From Tillus elongatus (Eukaryota; Arthropoda; Insecta; Coleoptera; Cleridae), in assembly GCA_964006375.1 (NCBI GenBank), contig OZ023270.1, positions 74,775,891 to 74,839,890 of the forward strand: a stretch of 64,000 nucleotides of DNA, given 5' to 3'. The stretch's first letter is position 1. Every line of letters starts with the position of its first letter. The translations under genes and the position numbers were made by a program. This document shows, in pieces, positions 46,205-56,527 of this stretch. The notes beneath the pieces were generated by a model. The model worked only from the letters and a program-made list of their open reading frames with translations. It had not been told where the DNA came from and searched no databases.

Positions 46205-46943
46205 TGTTACGTTTTCTCCGGGTTCTGGATAAGTGAGACTTTTAATTTTAACAAAACAACTTTATTTACACTCTAAATATGGATACAATAAAATTTCTAG
46301 AATGTCTCTCTCACAAAACACTTCATTTACTGGCCTTACAATTACTACTCTCAACAAAAGTCACTAATCTGGTACTACAGTCACTACTCTCTTAACACTT
46401 TACACTGCTTCAAGTCACTACCACATTCTCTTACTGAACTGAACTCGGGCTGGCTTGCTTTCGCTTTTATATACTCGCCGTACCTTCCCCTCCTTTCTAG
46501 AGCATTCCATTCCAGAACGTTCCAGGACCTTCTTTCACTAGAAAGTTCTGTGAATACAGATCGGTCCCGTGTGTATACAGGGGGATGTATATACAGGATG
46601 ATCCAAATGTGGTCACCACTCCTATGTTACACAAGAGGTGTTTCTCGAACTATAAGATCTCTCTGCGTATACAGGGTGTAAGGGTTCTCCGCGTATACAG
46701 GGTGTATATACAGGGTGTTCGGAATGTGCAGACCTCAGTTATCCGTTCCGACGGGGTACAAGTTAGTAACTTCGTTATTTCTGGTCCTAGAGGGTTGAGA
46801 CTTCGCCTGAGGGGGGTCACCCCAGGCACCCCCAGGGGGGTGGGGAGGCGGTGTTGCCAGACTGTGCAAAAATTCCCAGATGTTGGGGAAATTCTGGAGA
46901 TGTGGCAACACCGCACCTACGTCTATTGAAGTGCTTTGTAACA
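46205..46943 (-). repeat. Gypsy 3' LTR
   Basis: 739 bp, TGTTACAAAG...CGTAACA on the minus strand. It contains five TATACAGG motifs between 46570 and 46725 that resemble mariner termini. Confidence 0.95.
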
Positions 46944-46955
46944 CTGCCCCCTCCT
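46944..46955 (-). promoter_or_regulatory. Gypsy polypurine tract
   Basis: AAGGAGGGGGCAG-type purine run on the minus strand immediately before the 3' LTR. It would prime second-strand DNA synthesis. Confidence 0.75.
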
Positions 46956-49900
46956 TAAGACTGTTCGTCCCGAACAGTATTTACCGGCCGCCAACTTGGG
47001 GGTTCATTGCCCCGATAGCGACTCAACCTCTCTATGTGAACAACTTTGGGTTTAGTTCTTGGAGACAGCTGGATTCTGTAGACTAGGTCGTTAATTTTCT
47101 TAGTCACCAAGTATGGCCCTTCCCATGGTTTCTGAAGTTTGGGACTGAGGCCCTTTCTCCTTGTTGGTTGGTACAGCCACACTGCATCACCTTCCTTGAA
47201 TGTATGGGGTGTTGCTCTGCGATCCAAGCGCATCTTCATCCGGTCACTGCTTAAGAGGAGCCTATCTCTGACACATCTGTGTATAGTGCGCAGTTTCCCT
47301 TCTAGGTCGGCGACATACTCAGGTAACGTAGCTAGGTCCGCTATGTCCTCGTTCGGTGGTGGTCTCGTCATGTCGATTGGTAACCGCATCTCTCTGCCGG
47401 TCAACATCATGGATGGAGTGTAGCCGGTAGATTCATGCTGAGAGCTTCTGTAAGCTAGGAGGAACAGAGGTATCAGCTTGTCCCAGGTTCTCTGATTCTC
47501 GTCGACAAACATAGCAAGATACTGATTGATGGTCCTGTTATGCCGTTCTACCATGCCGTCTGATTGAGGGTGGAGTGGCGTTGTTCTCGTTTTCTTTATG
47601 CCTAGCAAGTCCATTAGGCTCTTCCAGACCTCTGATTCGAAATTCCGGCCCTGGTCGGTGTGAATCTCCAAGGGTACGCCATGCCGTGATATGACATTTT
47701 CCATCAGGGCTTCTGCTACGGTCGTTGCCTCTTGGTTGGGGATCGGCGCAACTTCAGGCCATTTCGAGAAGTAGTCCATCGCCACCATTATGTATCTGTT
47801 CCCAGACTCCGTGATGGGAAAAGGTCCTGCGATGTCTACGGCAACTCTCTCCCACGGTGTACCTGAGATGTACTGCATCATTTTTCCTCTGGATCGGGTC
47901 TTTGGTCCTTTCTTTGAAGCACATTGGTCACACCTTTTGCACCATTCTTCCACGCTCCTTCGGCAGTTTATCCAATAGAAGCGGTCTCTCACTCTGGCAA
48001 GAGTCCTGTTGACACCAAAGTGGCCTCCACTTCTACTATTGTGTAACTCTTGAAGAACACTGTCTATGCACTCACTTGGCACAACGGTCTGGTATATACA
48101 GTCTCTACCATCGGCAGTTTCCCATTTTCGAGTGATCATGTCATTCTTTAGACACAATGAGTCCCATTGTAGCCAGTAGCCTTTAACCTCCGCCCCAAAC
48201 CGGGACACATCATGCCACTCAGGTTTTTTCCCTTTTTGTAGCCATTCTCTAATATTTTTCAAGTCTGGATCTGTCTTCTGTGCGTCTCTGATGTATTCAA
48301 GATTTACGTCTAGATCGGTATTATTCTCCTTTTCCGTCACCAGTTGTTTGATCTGATGAGTTACTTTATCGATCTCTTTGTTCTCTTGTCGCTCGCAAAA
48401 TTTACATGCATGCACTGAACATGGTCTTCTTGACAGGCTGTCTGCATTGGCGTGACTTCTTCCTCTTCGATGTTCAATCCGGAAGTCGTAGCTCTGCAGT
48501 TTCTCTATCCATCGGGCTATCTGTCCTTCGGGATTTCTAAAGTTCAGAAGCCATTGCAGAGCAGAGTGATCTGACCTCACGCGGAATGTTCTTCCGTACA
48601 GGAAGCTGTGGAAATGTTCGATGGATCTTACAACTGCCAGCAGTTCTTTCCGGGTTACACAGTAATTTCTTTCTGCTTTTCCGAACGTTTTGCTGAAGTA
48701 GCCTATCACAACTTCTTCTCCGGCTTGGAGCTGTGAGAGTACTGCCCCAATGCCATACTGGGAAGCATCGGTGTCCAGTATAAACAATCCTTCGTCCTGA
48801 GGATAAGCCAGCACAGGAGCAGTGAGAAGACGATGTTTGAGCTCTCTAAAAGACTCTTGGCAATCTGGTGACCAGATGAACTCGGCCTTATTTTCAGTCA
48901 GGCTATGCAGAGGTTTCGCAATGCTGCTGAAGTACTTCACAAAGCGTCGGTAATAGCTGCAAAGTCCCAGAAAACTTCTGACCTCATGTTTGTTCTTCGG
49001 CACAGGCCAGTCTCTTACTGCCTTTATTTTCTCTGGATCGGTTTCTATCCCTTTCTCAGAAACGACATGTCCAAGGAAACTCACTTTCTTCTGGAAGAGG
49101 ACGCATTTCTTGGGATTGAGTTGCAGATTGGCACCTCTCAGCCTGGAGAAGACTTGCTTCAGATTCGACAGGTGTTCATCGAAAGTCCTTCCAATCACCA
49201 TGACATCGTCAAGATACACCAGGCATGTTTCCCATGTCAGTCCTCTCAGCACTAACTCCATTAGTCGTTCGAAGGTGGCAGGAGCATTACACAGGCCGAA
49301 TGGCATGACCTTGAATTGGTACAACCCATTCCCGGTTGAAAAAGCAGTCTTCTCCTTATCCTCTTTATGGAGTTCTACTTGCCAGTAACCACTTTTCAGG
49401 TCTAATGTAGAGAACCACTTTGATCCGGCCAAAGTGTTCAAAGTGTCGTCGATCCGGGGCAGGGGATAACTGTCTTTCTTGGTGACATCATTCAGCTTCC
49501 TATAGTCCACGCAAAATCTCATAGTGCCGTCTTTCTTGGTGACCAAAACTACTGGGGACGACCAAGGACTATTAGACTCCTCGATCACACCATCTTCCAG
49601 CATTTCGTTAACCATCGCCTTGATTTCTGATTGCTTGGCAAAAGGCAGTCTTCTCGGCGGCTGTCTAATTGGTCTTGCGTCGCCAGTATTAATCCTGTGT
49701 TGCACTAGACTCGTACGACCTGTGATTTTATCTTGAGCGAAAATATCGGCCTCCTCCAATACGAACTTCAGGGCCATCTCCATCTCCATATTGTTCAATT
49801 GGCCCCATGAATTCTTGAACCGCTCTACTATTTCTACTGGCAGTCTTCTGTCTAATGCAGTGGGTGTCACGTTTTTGGACAACGTCACTCGGTCAATGGG

Positions 49901-50677
49901 TTCGCAAGTGGCGATAACTTCACCTCTCTTCAATGTGACCCTGTTAGTTTGTACGTTAGCCACTCTTATGGGTATTGTCCTCTTCGGGTCTACTAAGCAT
50001 CGTGCGACCAGGGCACCATCATGCCTATCTTTTAGGGGCTCCGCTATGAGAGCAGTCATACCATCAAGTTTCTTCTCTAGCCTGGCTCTGACAATCTTCT
50101 CACTGTTACCAGGAATCCGTGTATCCTCGTCGACAACAAGTCTCACCCTGGGATTAGCTTCGCCTGCTGTTGGAGATAAATACAACTCTTCGTTACCGAT
50201 TTTCAAGATCTTATTCTGGAAGTCTACTGATAGGACATCGAAATCTTCCATTAAATCCAGGCCCAGAATAAATTCGTCGACGATTTCTGCGACGACAGCC
50301 CTTACCTGTAGCTCAGTACTGCCCAGCCTAATGTAAACAGTGGCCTCTCCATGCACGGGTATTCTATCTCCTTTTGCCGTCTCCAACACAGGTTGTTTGT
50401 TGGTAGTGAGTGCTGACTTGTTTGGCAACATGTCTGGACGTACAACGGATCTAGTGGCACCAGTATCGATGGTGAAACTGCATTGTCTTCCGTCTATGCT
50501 GCCAGGTATAACGAGGCTCTCGTGGTAGCGTCGGATAGTGGAGACCTTTACTTTGGGGCCTTGGGACTCGCACGCCAGCTGCCGCCCCCTTACACTGGCG
50601 TCAGGTCGTTTCCCTGACGGCGCTCCCTGTTGGTGTATTCCTGTCCCCTGCGAGCCACCTGTTGGGTTTGTGAGCAC
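46955..50677 (-). CDS. pol: Gypsy pol polyprotein (1,240 aa), intact
   Basis: Encodes the enzymes that copy the element's RNA and insert the DNA. The order is aspartic protease (DTGATRS at residues 71-77), reverse transcriptase (FCVDYRKLND 388-397; active site YLDD 488-491) and RNase H (DTDASQ from 635, SDHSALQW near 702). Integrase follows, with a zinc finger (His879, His886, Cys916, Cys919) and catalytic Asp948 (VDIAGPFP), Asp1008 (HTDQGRNFE) and Glu1044 (GMVERHN). That gives a DD35E spacing. A GPY/F-type C-terminus (KPWEGPYLV, VVHIERLSRYRG) closes the protein. It overlaps gag by 88 bp in another frame, so production probably depends on ribosomal frameshifting and the first ATG may not be used. 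No stop or frameshift; all catalytic residues present. Confidence 0.97.
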   Translation of the reverse strand: MLTNPTGGSQGTGIHQQGAPSGKRPDASVRGRQLACESQGPKVKVSTIRRYHESLVIPGSIDGRQCSFTIDTGATRSVVRPDMLPNKSALTTNKQPVLETAKGDRIPVHGEATVYIRLGSTELQVRAVVAEIVDEFILGLDLMEDFDVLSVDFQNKILKIGNEELYLSPTAGEANPRVRLVVDEDTRIPGNSEKIVRARLEKKLDGMTALIAEPLKDRHDGALVARCLVDPKRTIPIRVANVQTNRVTLKRGEVIATCEPIDRVTLSKNVTPTALDRRLPVEIVERFKNSWGQLNNMEMEMALKFVLEEADIFAQDKITGRTSLVQHRINTGDARPIRQPPRRLPFAKQSEIKAMVNEMLEDGVIEESNSPWSSPVVLVTKKDGTMRFCVDYRKLNDVTKKDSYPLPRIDDTLNTLAGSKWFSTLDLKSGYWQVELHKEDKEKTAFSTGNGLYQFKVMPFGLCNAPATFERLMELVLRGLTWETCLVYLDDVMVIGRTFDEHLSNLKQVFSRLRGANLQLNPKKCVLFQKKVSFLGHVVSEKGIETDPEKIKAVRDWPVPKNKHEVRSFLGLCSYYRRFVKYFSSIAKPLHSLTENKAEFIWSPDCQESFRELKHRLLTAPVLAYPQDEGLFILDTDASQYGIGAVLSQLQAGEEVVIGYFSKTFGKAERNYCVTRKELLAVVRSIEHFHSFLYGRTFRVRSDHSALQWLLNFRNPEGQIARWIEKLQSYDFRIEHRRGRSHANADSLSRRPCSVHACKFCERQENKEIDKVTHQIKQLVTEKENNTDLDVNLEYIRDAQKTDPDLKNIREWLQKGKKPEWHDVSRFGAEVKGYWLQWDSLCLKNDMITRKWETADGRDCIYQTVVPSECIDSVLQELHNSRSGGHFGVNRTLARVRDRFYWINCRRSVEEWCKRCDQCASKKGPKTRSRGKMMQYISGTPWERVAVDIAGPFPITESGNRYIMVAMDYFSKWPEVAPIPNQEATTVAEALMENVISRHGVPLEIHTDQGRNFESEVWKSLMDLLGIKKTRTTPLHPQSDGMVERHNRTINQYLAMFVDENQRTWDKLIPLFLLAYRSSQHESTGYTPSMMLTGREMRLPIDMTRPPPNEDIADLATLPEYVADLEGKLRTIHRCVRDRLLLSSDRMKMRLDRRATPHTFKEGDAVWLYQPTRRKGLSPKLQKPWEGPYLVTKKINDLVYRIQLSPRTKPKVVHIERLSRYRGNEPPSWRPVNTVRDEQS

Positions 50678-52122
50678 TGCCTACTTATGTGCCCTTTCCT
50701 ACCACACTTGTAGCATTCTATGTGGGACCAATCTGCTTTCGTCTGACGTGCTCCAACCGTTGCAGTGAGCTTGCTTATGGCTTCCTTCATCAACTTGATT
50801 TCTCGCCTTAGGTCCTCTGTCGTGTCTGCATGGTCCTCTATCTCCTTCACTTCGCGCAGCCTGTTTCGGCGAGGTTGAGATGCATTCTTGGCTGCTTCAA
50901 ATTCCAAACCATAAATGACGCAGTCTGTAAGTGTTTTAAACCTTCCGAGCCTCAAAGATTGTTGCATCTCGTTGTCAAGTACCCCATCGATGAAGGTCTG
51001 GACGGTTATCTGGTTGACAAATTCTTCTGGGGCTTGGGGATATGCCAGTCGCACAAGTTTCTCCACTTCGGCACTAAATTCTTGCAGCGTCTCATTTGGC
51101 TTCTGGACCCTTGACTTTAGTTGTGTCTGGTAGACCTGGCTCATGTACTTGTTACCATATCTCAAATCTAGGGCCTGTATCACTGTTAAGTAGTTTTGCT
51201 GTTTCGACTCCGGGATGTTCTGGAGGATTTCTAGGGCTTTACCTCGAAGCGAGAGAATTAGAGCAGTTGCTGCCTGTTGTTCGCTCCACCCATTGCTGAG
51301 AGCTGCCGCCTCAAACTGCCTCCTGTACATGGGCCACGATGTTTCTCCGTCAAAAGTCGGCGGCTTCAAGGTTCCATGAGGCTGCTGCACGATTGGCATA
51401 TCTTCTTCCGGCCGATTTTGAACTGGGGACATTCCAGTAACTCCTCTTGGATGTGTTCTGTCAGTCTGGCCCATCACCTGCTCTGTCAGTTCTCTATGTC
51501 TGACTTCTGTGCCTTTCATTATCATCTTCATTTGTTCTTTCAACCCCTCCACTTCTTCCCATCGTTTGTTCAAATCCTCTGTTACATTTTCTACTTTCCT
51601 GTTTACCACTCCTATTGTTTTTTCCACATCTACTTTCTTGTCCACATTTTCTACTTTCTTGTCCACATTTTCTATTTGTTCGTTGATCTGTTCTATTTCT
51701 TCTTTTACACCAACTCTCATATTGTGGAACATACTTCGGAGGTCTTCTCTGTCTTCTTCGCGTTGCTTCTTGAGTTCTTCTTTATCTTCAAGACGCCTCT
51801 GTTCCTCCTCTTGTCGTCTTCTCTCGTCTTCTTCGCGCCGTCTTCTTTCATCTTCTTGTCGCCGTTGTTCGTCTTCTTCGCGTTGCCTCTTGATTTCATC
51901 TTTATCTTCTTGCCGCCGTTGTTCTTCCTCTTGTCGTCTTCTCTCGTCTTCTTCGCGCCGTCTTCTTTCTTCTTCTTGTCGCCGTTGTTCGTCTTCTTTG
52001 CGTCGTCTTCTTTCATCTTCTTGTCGCCGTTGTTCGTCTTCTTCGCGTTGCCTCTTCAGTAAGTCCATCAACTCTTTGATTTCAGCCATCTTGTCGTAGT
52101 CAGTCGATCTGGTGTTTACCAT
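50590..52122 (-). CDS. gag: Gypsy gag (510 aa), intact
   Basis: Structural protein of the virus-like particle. The N-terminal third (about residues 12-150) is a very charged E/R/Q coiled coil with repeated RRQEEERRRREEDE-like units. A capsid domain follows (PPTFDGETSWPMYRRQFEAA, ALILSLRGKALEILQNIP, TFIDGVLDNEMQQSLRLGRF). The nucleocapsid end carries one zinc knuckle, CYKCGRKGHISRQC (about 470-483). The start ATG at 52122 lies 58 bp inside the 5' LTR boundary. It overlaps pol by 88 bp. It shares the architecture of the decayed Gypsy-2 gag at 30760-32233, including the coiled coil. The antisense strand here opens long Ser/Phe-rich frames, which are shadows. Confidence 0.95.
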   Translation of the reverse strand: MVNTRSTDYDKMAEIKELMDLLKRQREEDEQRRQEDERRRRKEDEQRRQEEERRRREEDERRRQEEEQRRQEDKDEIKRQREEDEQRRQEDERRRREEDERRRQEEEQRRLEDKEELKKQREEDREDLRSMFHNMRVGVKEEIEQINEQIENVDKKVENVDKKVDVEKTIGVVNRKVENVTEDLNKRWEEVEGLKEQMKMIMKGTEVRHRELTEQVMGQTDRTHPRGVTGMSPVQNRPEEDMPIVQQPHGTLKPPTFDGETSWPMYRRQFEAAALSNGWSEQQAATALILSLRGKALEILQNIPESKQQNYLTVIQALDLRYGNKYMSQVYQTQLKSRVQKPNETLQEFSAEVEKLVRLAYPQAPEEFVNQITVQTFIDGVLDNEMQQSLRLGRFKTLTDCVIYGLEFEAAKNASQPRRNRLREVKEIEDHADTTEDLRREIKLMKEAISKLTATVGARQTKADWSHIECYKCGRKGHISRQCSQTQQVARRGQEYTNRERRQGNDLTPV

Positions 52123-52163
52123 TTACAGCTAGCTTGCTTGTTCACTTCTTCACTCACTTATCC

Positions 52164-52180
52164 CACTTCTGACACCAAAT
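52164..52180 (-). promoter_or_regulatory. Gypsy primer-binding site candidate
   Basis: Just inside the 5' LTR on the minus strand the sequence reads TTTGGTGTCAGAAGTGGG. The TGG start is typical of a tRNA 3' CCA complement. I do not assign the tRNA. Confidence 0.65.
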
Positions 52181-52918
52181 TGTTACGTTTTCTCCGGGTT
52201 CTGGATAAGTGAGACTTTTAATTTTAACAAAACAACTTTATTTACACTCTAAATATGGATACAATAAAATTTCTAGAATGTCTCTCTCACAAAACACTTC
52301 ATTTACTGGCCTTACAATTACTACTCTCAACAAAAGTCACTAATCTGGTACTACAGTCACTACTCTCTTAACACTTTACACTGCTTCAAGTCACTACCAC
52401 ATTCTCTTACTGAACTGAACTCGGGCTGGCTTGCTTTCGCTTTTATATACTCGCCGTACCTTCCCCTCCTTTCTAGAGCATTCCATTCCAGAACGTTCCA
52501 GGACCTTCTTTCACTAGAAAGTTCTGTGAATACAGATCGGTCCCGTGTGTATACAGGGGGATGTATATACAGGACGATCCAAATGTGGTCACCACTCCTA
52601 TGTTACACAAGAGGTGTTTCTCGAACTATAAGATCTCTCTGCGTATACAGGGTGTAAGGGTTCTCCGCGTATACAGGGTGTATATACAGGTGTTCGGAAT
52701 GTGCAGACCTCAGTTATCCGTTCCGACGGGGTACAAGTTAGTAACTTCGTTATTTCTGGTCCTAGAGGGTTGAGACTTCGCCTGAGGGGGGTCATCCCAG
52801 GCACCCCCAGGGGGGTGGGGAGGCGGTGTTGCCAGACTGTGCAAAAATTCCCAGATGTTGGGGAAATTCTGGAGATGTGGCAACACCGCACCTACGTCTA
52901 TTGAAGTGCTTTGTAACA
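52181..52918 (-). repeat. Gypsy 5' LTR
   Basis: 738 bp, nearly identical to the 3' LTR. It should hold the promoter for the minus-strand transcript. Confidence 0.95.
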
Positions 52919-53239
52919 ATATCGTTCATCGTTTTTGCGTTATTTCAATTGTTTTGTAACTTTTCACGTTTTTGGCACATATCACAAACACAGTGGTACG
53001 GCGTTTTTACCAATAGGTAGCGGAGCTCCTTGGAAATGATGCATTCAGACAGCTTTTTGTTTGTATTACTCGTCGAAAAAATCGAGGTGCCGTATACAGA
53101 CACACTCAAATAGTGGCTGAATTTGAAAAGTTTTCGCAGAAATGTTTTTAGTGTTTCGTAGAAATCATTTTTTGTAAGATTTTTGTGATGTTGGTAATTA
53201 ATAATAAATGTTTAGTAAGTTATTGTCAAAAAAAAAACT
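52919..53239. other. Gypsy insertion flank, unassigned
   Basis: Sequence continuous with the DNA left of 46205 once the Gypsy is removed. No gene recognised. Confidence 0.4.
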
Positions 53240-53356
53240 TGTACGTTTTGAAACAACCAAGCTATTTTAATGAAATATGGTACATTGTTAGTACTATATA
53301 GGTTATACTGCCAATCAAATATCCTTTTAAAAACAAAACATTTTTATGAAAATTCG
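53240..53356 (-). repeat. M1 MITE interior remnant
   Basis: GAAATATGGTACATTGTTAG, ATAGGTTATACTG and TTTTATGAAAATTCGC match the inside and right end of M1 copies (for example 10810-10970). The terminus is replaced by mariner sequence. Confidence 0.6.
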
Positions 53357-53609
53357 CTCCTCAACAAAGGCAATCTTGTTGTCCGTCACCACCTTCACCA
53401 TCCTTCCTGTTTTTGTGTCATCTTCCAAAGATTCCTGTCCCATTCGAAATTGTTTTGACCAATATTTTACCACAGAATAAGACTGAGAATTTCCCGTACA
53501 CCCCATCCAGCCGACCTTTGATGCTTTGTGGTGGAAGACCTTCTCGAGTAAGGAATTTAATAACAGCTCTATACTCAATTTTTGTCACTTTTGACATTGT
53601 AATGAACAA
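53340..53609 (-). pseudogene. Mariner transposase N-terminal domain, decayed
   Basis: The minus strand reads MSKVTKIEYRAVIKFLTREG and LPPQSIKGRLDGVYGKFS. After a one-base shift it reads YSVVKYWSKQFRMGQESLED, then DTKTGRMVKVVTDNKIAFVE. This is the paired helix-turn-helix DNA-binding domain of classical mariner transposases (IKFLxxEG ... VYG ... GRESLEDD). The catalytic domain is missing, since the frame ends where M1-like sequence begins at about 53340. Confidence 0.87.
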
Positions 53610-53639
53610 GTGTCACAAGAAAACTAATTGACATAAAAT

Positions 53640-53908
53640 CCATGTACCTAATTTTATAAAGTATTTTTTGTAGAAAATGTTAGTTGCAAATTGGCTTTCT
53701 TAAAAATGCTATCTAGACCCCTCGTGATTCGCAGTTCAATTTTTTTTTTCCCTTTCTCACTGTTGATTCTGTATTTTTTGTTTGTTTTCTGTTTGTTAGT
53801 TAATTTCTCTACTAGGCAAGTAATGTATCCGTTACATTTAGCCTCATTCTTAAGAATTAGGGTATAATAAGGATTTTTGCAGATTGTGGATAAGAACAAG
53901 TCTAACAT
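53640..53908 (-). pseudogene. Penelope-like element fragment (PLE3)
   Basis: The minus-strand frame of 84 codons ends GLDSIFKKANLQLTFSTKNT, nearly identical to the FKKANLLLTFSTKNTLNN segment that precedes the endonuclease of PLE2 (30520-30600). The rest (TICKNPYYTLILKNEAKCNG) looks like the degenerate linker after a Penelope reverse transcriptase. The endonuclease itself is missing. Low information outside the shared segment, so the call leans on that match. Confidence 0.6.
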
Positions 53909-54475
53909 TTACTCATTAATCAACATGTCTACTTCATTAAAGCAGTGTATCCATGACAAAACTCAGCTAAAACTTTAATGTTGTTGTCATTAATCAAAAT
54001 CACAAAATTTAATATCTTTCATGTAGTTTAAAGTATCTTATGGAAGGAGAAGATATGCTGGAAATAATTTTTAATCATTTATTTAGTCGAAGCATGAGAC
54101 TTAACAAATTTTTGTTGTATCAATAACTACTTTGCGTTTCTAAGAACTCGTCCATACTTAGGTGCCTGCAAACATGTTTTAGTGCTTCAGAGCATTGTAA
54201 AGTGTTTGGGAGCTCTTTTCAGGATTACTAAGCACTAAGTGTTTTTATGAAGTGCTCGAAGCAATAAGCACTGGTTTCAAAAAGTGCTCCAAGTGTTTAG
54301 TTGAGCATTAAGCACAGTGTTTTGAAACAGCTGTGGTTAGATCTGGGTTCTTCTAATACCACACTGAAACAACAGAAAAAATGCATTTATTTATGTTAGA
54401 TCCTGGAAGTTGCTTTTTTGAAAGTTACTTTTCGTCTCGTTAATTTTATGCTGATTTCAAATTATCCATTCAATA
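53909..54475. other. Unassigned AT-rich stretch
   Basis: No gene recognised. A run of AAGCACT/AGTGCTT motifs (54180-54320, for example TTAAGCACAGTG, GAAGTGCTCG) recurs without a clear period. Confidence 0.4.
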
Positions 54476-54720
54476 TACGAGCCCTAACAACTACATGTTG
54501 GGACAAGCTAATATTTCGGAAATAATACAACGGCTTTTCCAAACGACTGAATTATTTAGTTTTTACTTTTAAATAGAAACATAACAATATATCCTAGACC
54601 ATTTAAAAATGTTTCTATGATTTGGTAAAGCAATCGACATTAGCAGTGGAGTACTTTGTCGCTTAATGTTCAAATTAACTGACAACTAAATGTTGGGAGA
54701 ACTTGAGAATAAAGCTAAAT

Positions 54721-55730
54721 TTAATATGGGGCCACATCCACCTTAGCTTTAACAACTGCTTGGACTCTTGCAGGCATTGTATTGACCAAAGATTGACACA
54801 TTTCAACAGAAAAATTGTCCCAGATTTCTTGTAGTTTTGTCCGTAAATCAGATATTGTACGTTGAGGGTGGTTTCTTAAATACTGCTTCATTTTATGCCA
54901 TACGGTTTCTGTCACATTTAAATCCGGACTGCTAGCTGGATGGGATAAAACCTTTACATTATTGTCACCAAACCACTTTTTGGTTGATTTTGCCGAATGG
55001 CATGATGCTCCATCTTGTTGAAATATGAAATCATTGTCGGGAAACAATTTTTGAATACTAAGCAAAAGTGTGGTTTGAAGTATCTCTTGATATTTTTGGA
55101 CATTTACAGTGCCCTCTATAAATTTAGAAAAACCTAAACCCCTTGCCAACATGCAGCCCCACACCATAATTACCTTTGGGAACTTAACAACTCTTTTCAG
55201 GCAATCTTTATGGAAGGCTTCCGTTTTATTCCATATTACTCGTTTACGGTGCTCTCCAACGCAAACATCAAACTTAGCCTCATCACTAATTTATTCCACT
55301 AATTTTCTCTCCAGAGTGGTTTAGATCTTGCCCAATTATATAGGTTTTTCTTCTGAACTTCTGTTAGCAGCGGCTTTTCTTTTGCCTAAATAAGACATTT
55401 TATGAGACTTTTGATACTGTATGAACCATTCAAAAGTAAACTTAGCTTGTAAAATCCCAGACCGCATTTACGCATGTATTTTCGACAACATTCTCTAGAT
55501 ATATTTAATCCAGTTACCGTGTTCCATTTAGCAGTTATTTCTCGAAGGGTGCTTCTTCTTGACGACTTGCATATTTTGACCAAATTTCGCAAATCTCTTT
55601 CAGAAACGAGTTGCGGTCTCTCCAAACTTCTGCCCCGAACATCCACATTAGCAGTCTCACTGAATTTTTTAAATTATATTGTACACTGTAGATTTTGAAA
55701 TAGTTAAATCACTAGCAATTTTACGCATTA
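54721..55730 (-). pseudogene. Tc1-like DD34E transposase, main part, interrupted
   Basis: Minus-strand transposase resuming after the BEL/Pao insertion at MRKIASDLTISKSTVYNI-like text (start near 55728). It continues through DVRGRSLERPQLVSERDLRN and a second DNA-binding part (NISRECCRKYMRKCGLGFYK). First Asp lies in EISDEAKFDVCVGEHR-like text, then MVWGCMLARGLGFSKF, IFQQDGASCHSAKS (second Asp) and SHPASSPDLNVTETVW (Glu), with 34 residues between the last two. It ends KAKVDVAPY at 54721. An in-frame stop near 55387 and a frame change near 55290 break it in addition to the insertion. The N-terminal 25 codons are at 57240-57315. Confidence 0.9.
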
Positions 55731-55949
55731 TGTTGGCGCCTTAATTCAAATTTATGTTCATTGTCAACCCCACCACTAAGGTGGTAAGAGACTTGACTAG
55801 TATGTAGCGCTCGAACGTGTGTGGTTGAATAGATGTCGTACAAGTAACATGTGTGTTTCCTTTTTCTTTATTTCTTTGCAAGTTTCCTTAAATACAAGGT
55901 GCAATTAAGCTTAACAAGAGAAGTTTAATCAGCAACAATATTCTTAACA
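55731..55949 (+). repeat. BEL/Pao 5' LTR
   Basis: Complete: TG at the start, CA at the end. Its last 81 bp match 57159-57239. Confidence 0.88.
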
Positions 55950-56527
55950 TAAAAATTGGTCCTTCGAAGCTGGATGCATTAAACAAAAGTGCAAGTAAAT
56001 CAATTAATTACCGAATCATCTACAAAATTCAACCCTGAAACCCATACCTATTAAACTAGTCGAGTCGTGTGTCAGTCACAGTCACAGCAAGTCAGTGCAA
56101 GGTATTCCAATCCAACGCGGCGTCATCAGATTAGTAGTACAACTGGGCAACTGCAGCGACTCTCCATGATACAATAGAACAATCGAGTCACCAGAGACAG
56201 GCAAAGATTCTTCATGCAACCTTCAACTGGAGAACTACGATCTACCGAGAAGCTGTAAGGCCGTTTCTTATTCCTTAATTTCATTTTCAATTTAAACTAT
56301 TGCCTAGTTTCCTTTACCTAAAGCATAATATTGCACAATAATTCTTATACCTTATTCATAATTATTACATCTTAGTTCAATAACTTACTTAAGAGATATA
56401 CAAATTCCTTCAAATTGCTTTTATTTACTGTCGTAAATCTTTTTAAAGTATATTTTAGTTTCCAGGCAGAATTGAACGTATATTTATCCATTTATATAAT
56501 TTATAACTGTTTCTTTAAAATTAGAAC

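Larger units (their letters stand above)
46205..52918 (-). mobile_element. Complete Gypsy LTR retrotransposon, 6.7 kb
   Basis: Two LTRs (46205-46943 and 52181-52918) are flanked by a 4-bp ATAT target duplication (46201-46204 and 52919-52922). They enclose intact gag and pol on the minus strand. The LTRs differ at three places that I could find (two substitutions, one single-base indel), which points to a recent insertion. There is no envelope-like ORF. The pol order protease, RT, RNase H, integrase is that of Ty3/Gypsy. Confidence 0.97.

Noticed and set aside
46585..46929. Overlapping frames in both Gypsy LTRs
   Set aside because: They are duplicated LTR sequence with no family resemblance and no start context.
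51277..52099. Two long plus-strand frames rich in Ser, Phe and Leu
   Set aside because: They are antisense shadows of the charged coiled coil of the intact Gypsy gag.
54180..54320. Recurring AGTGCTT/AAGCACT words as a regulatory array
   Set aside because: Spacing is irregular and no pairing or period could be shown.
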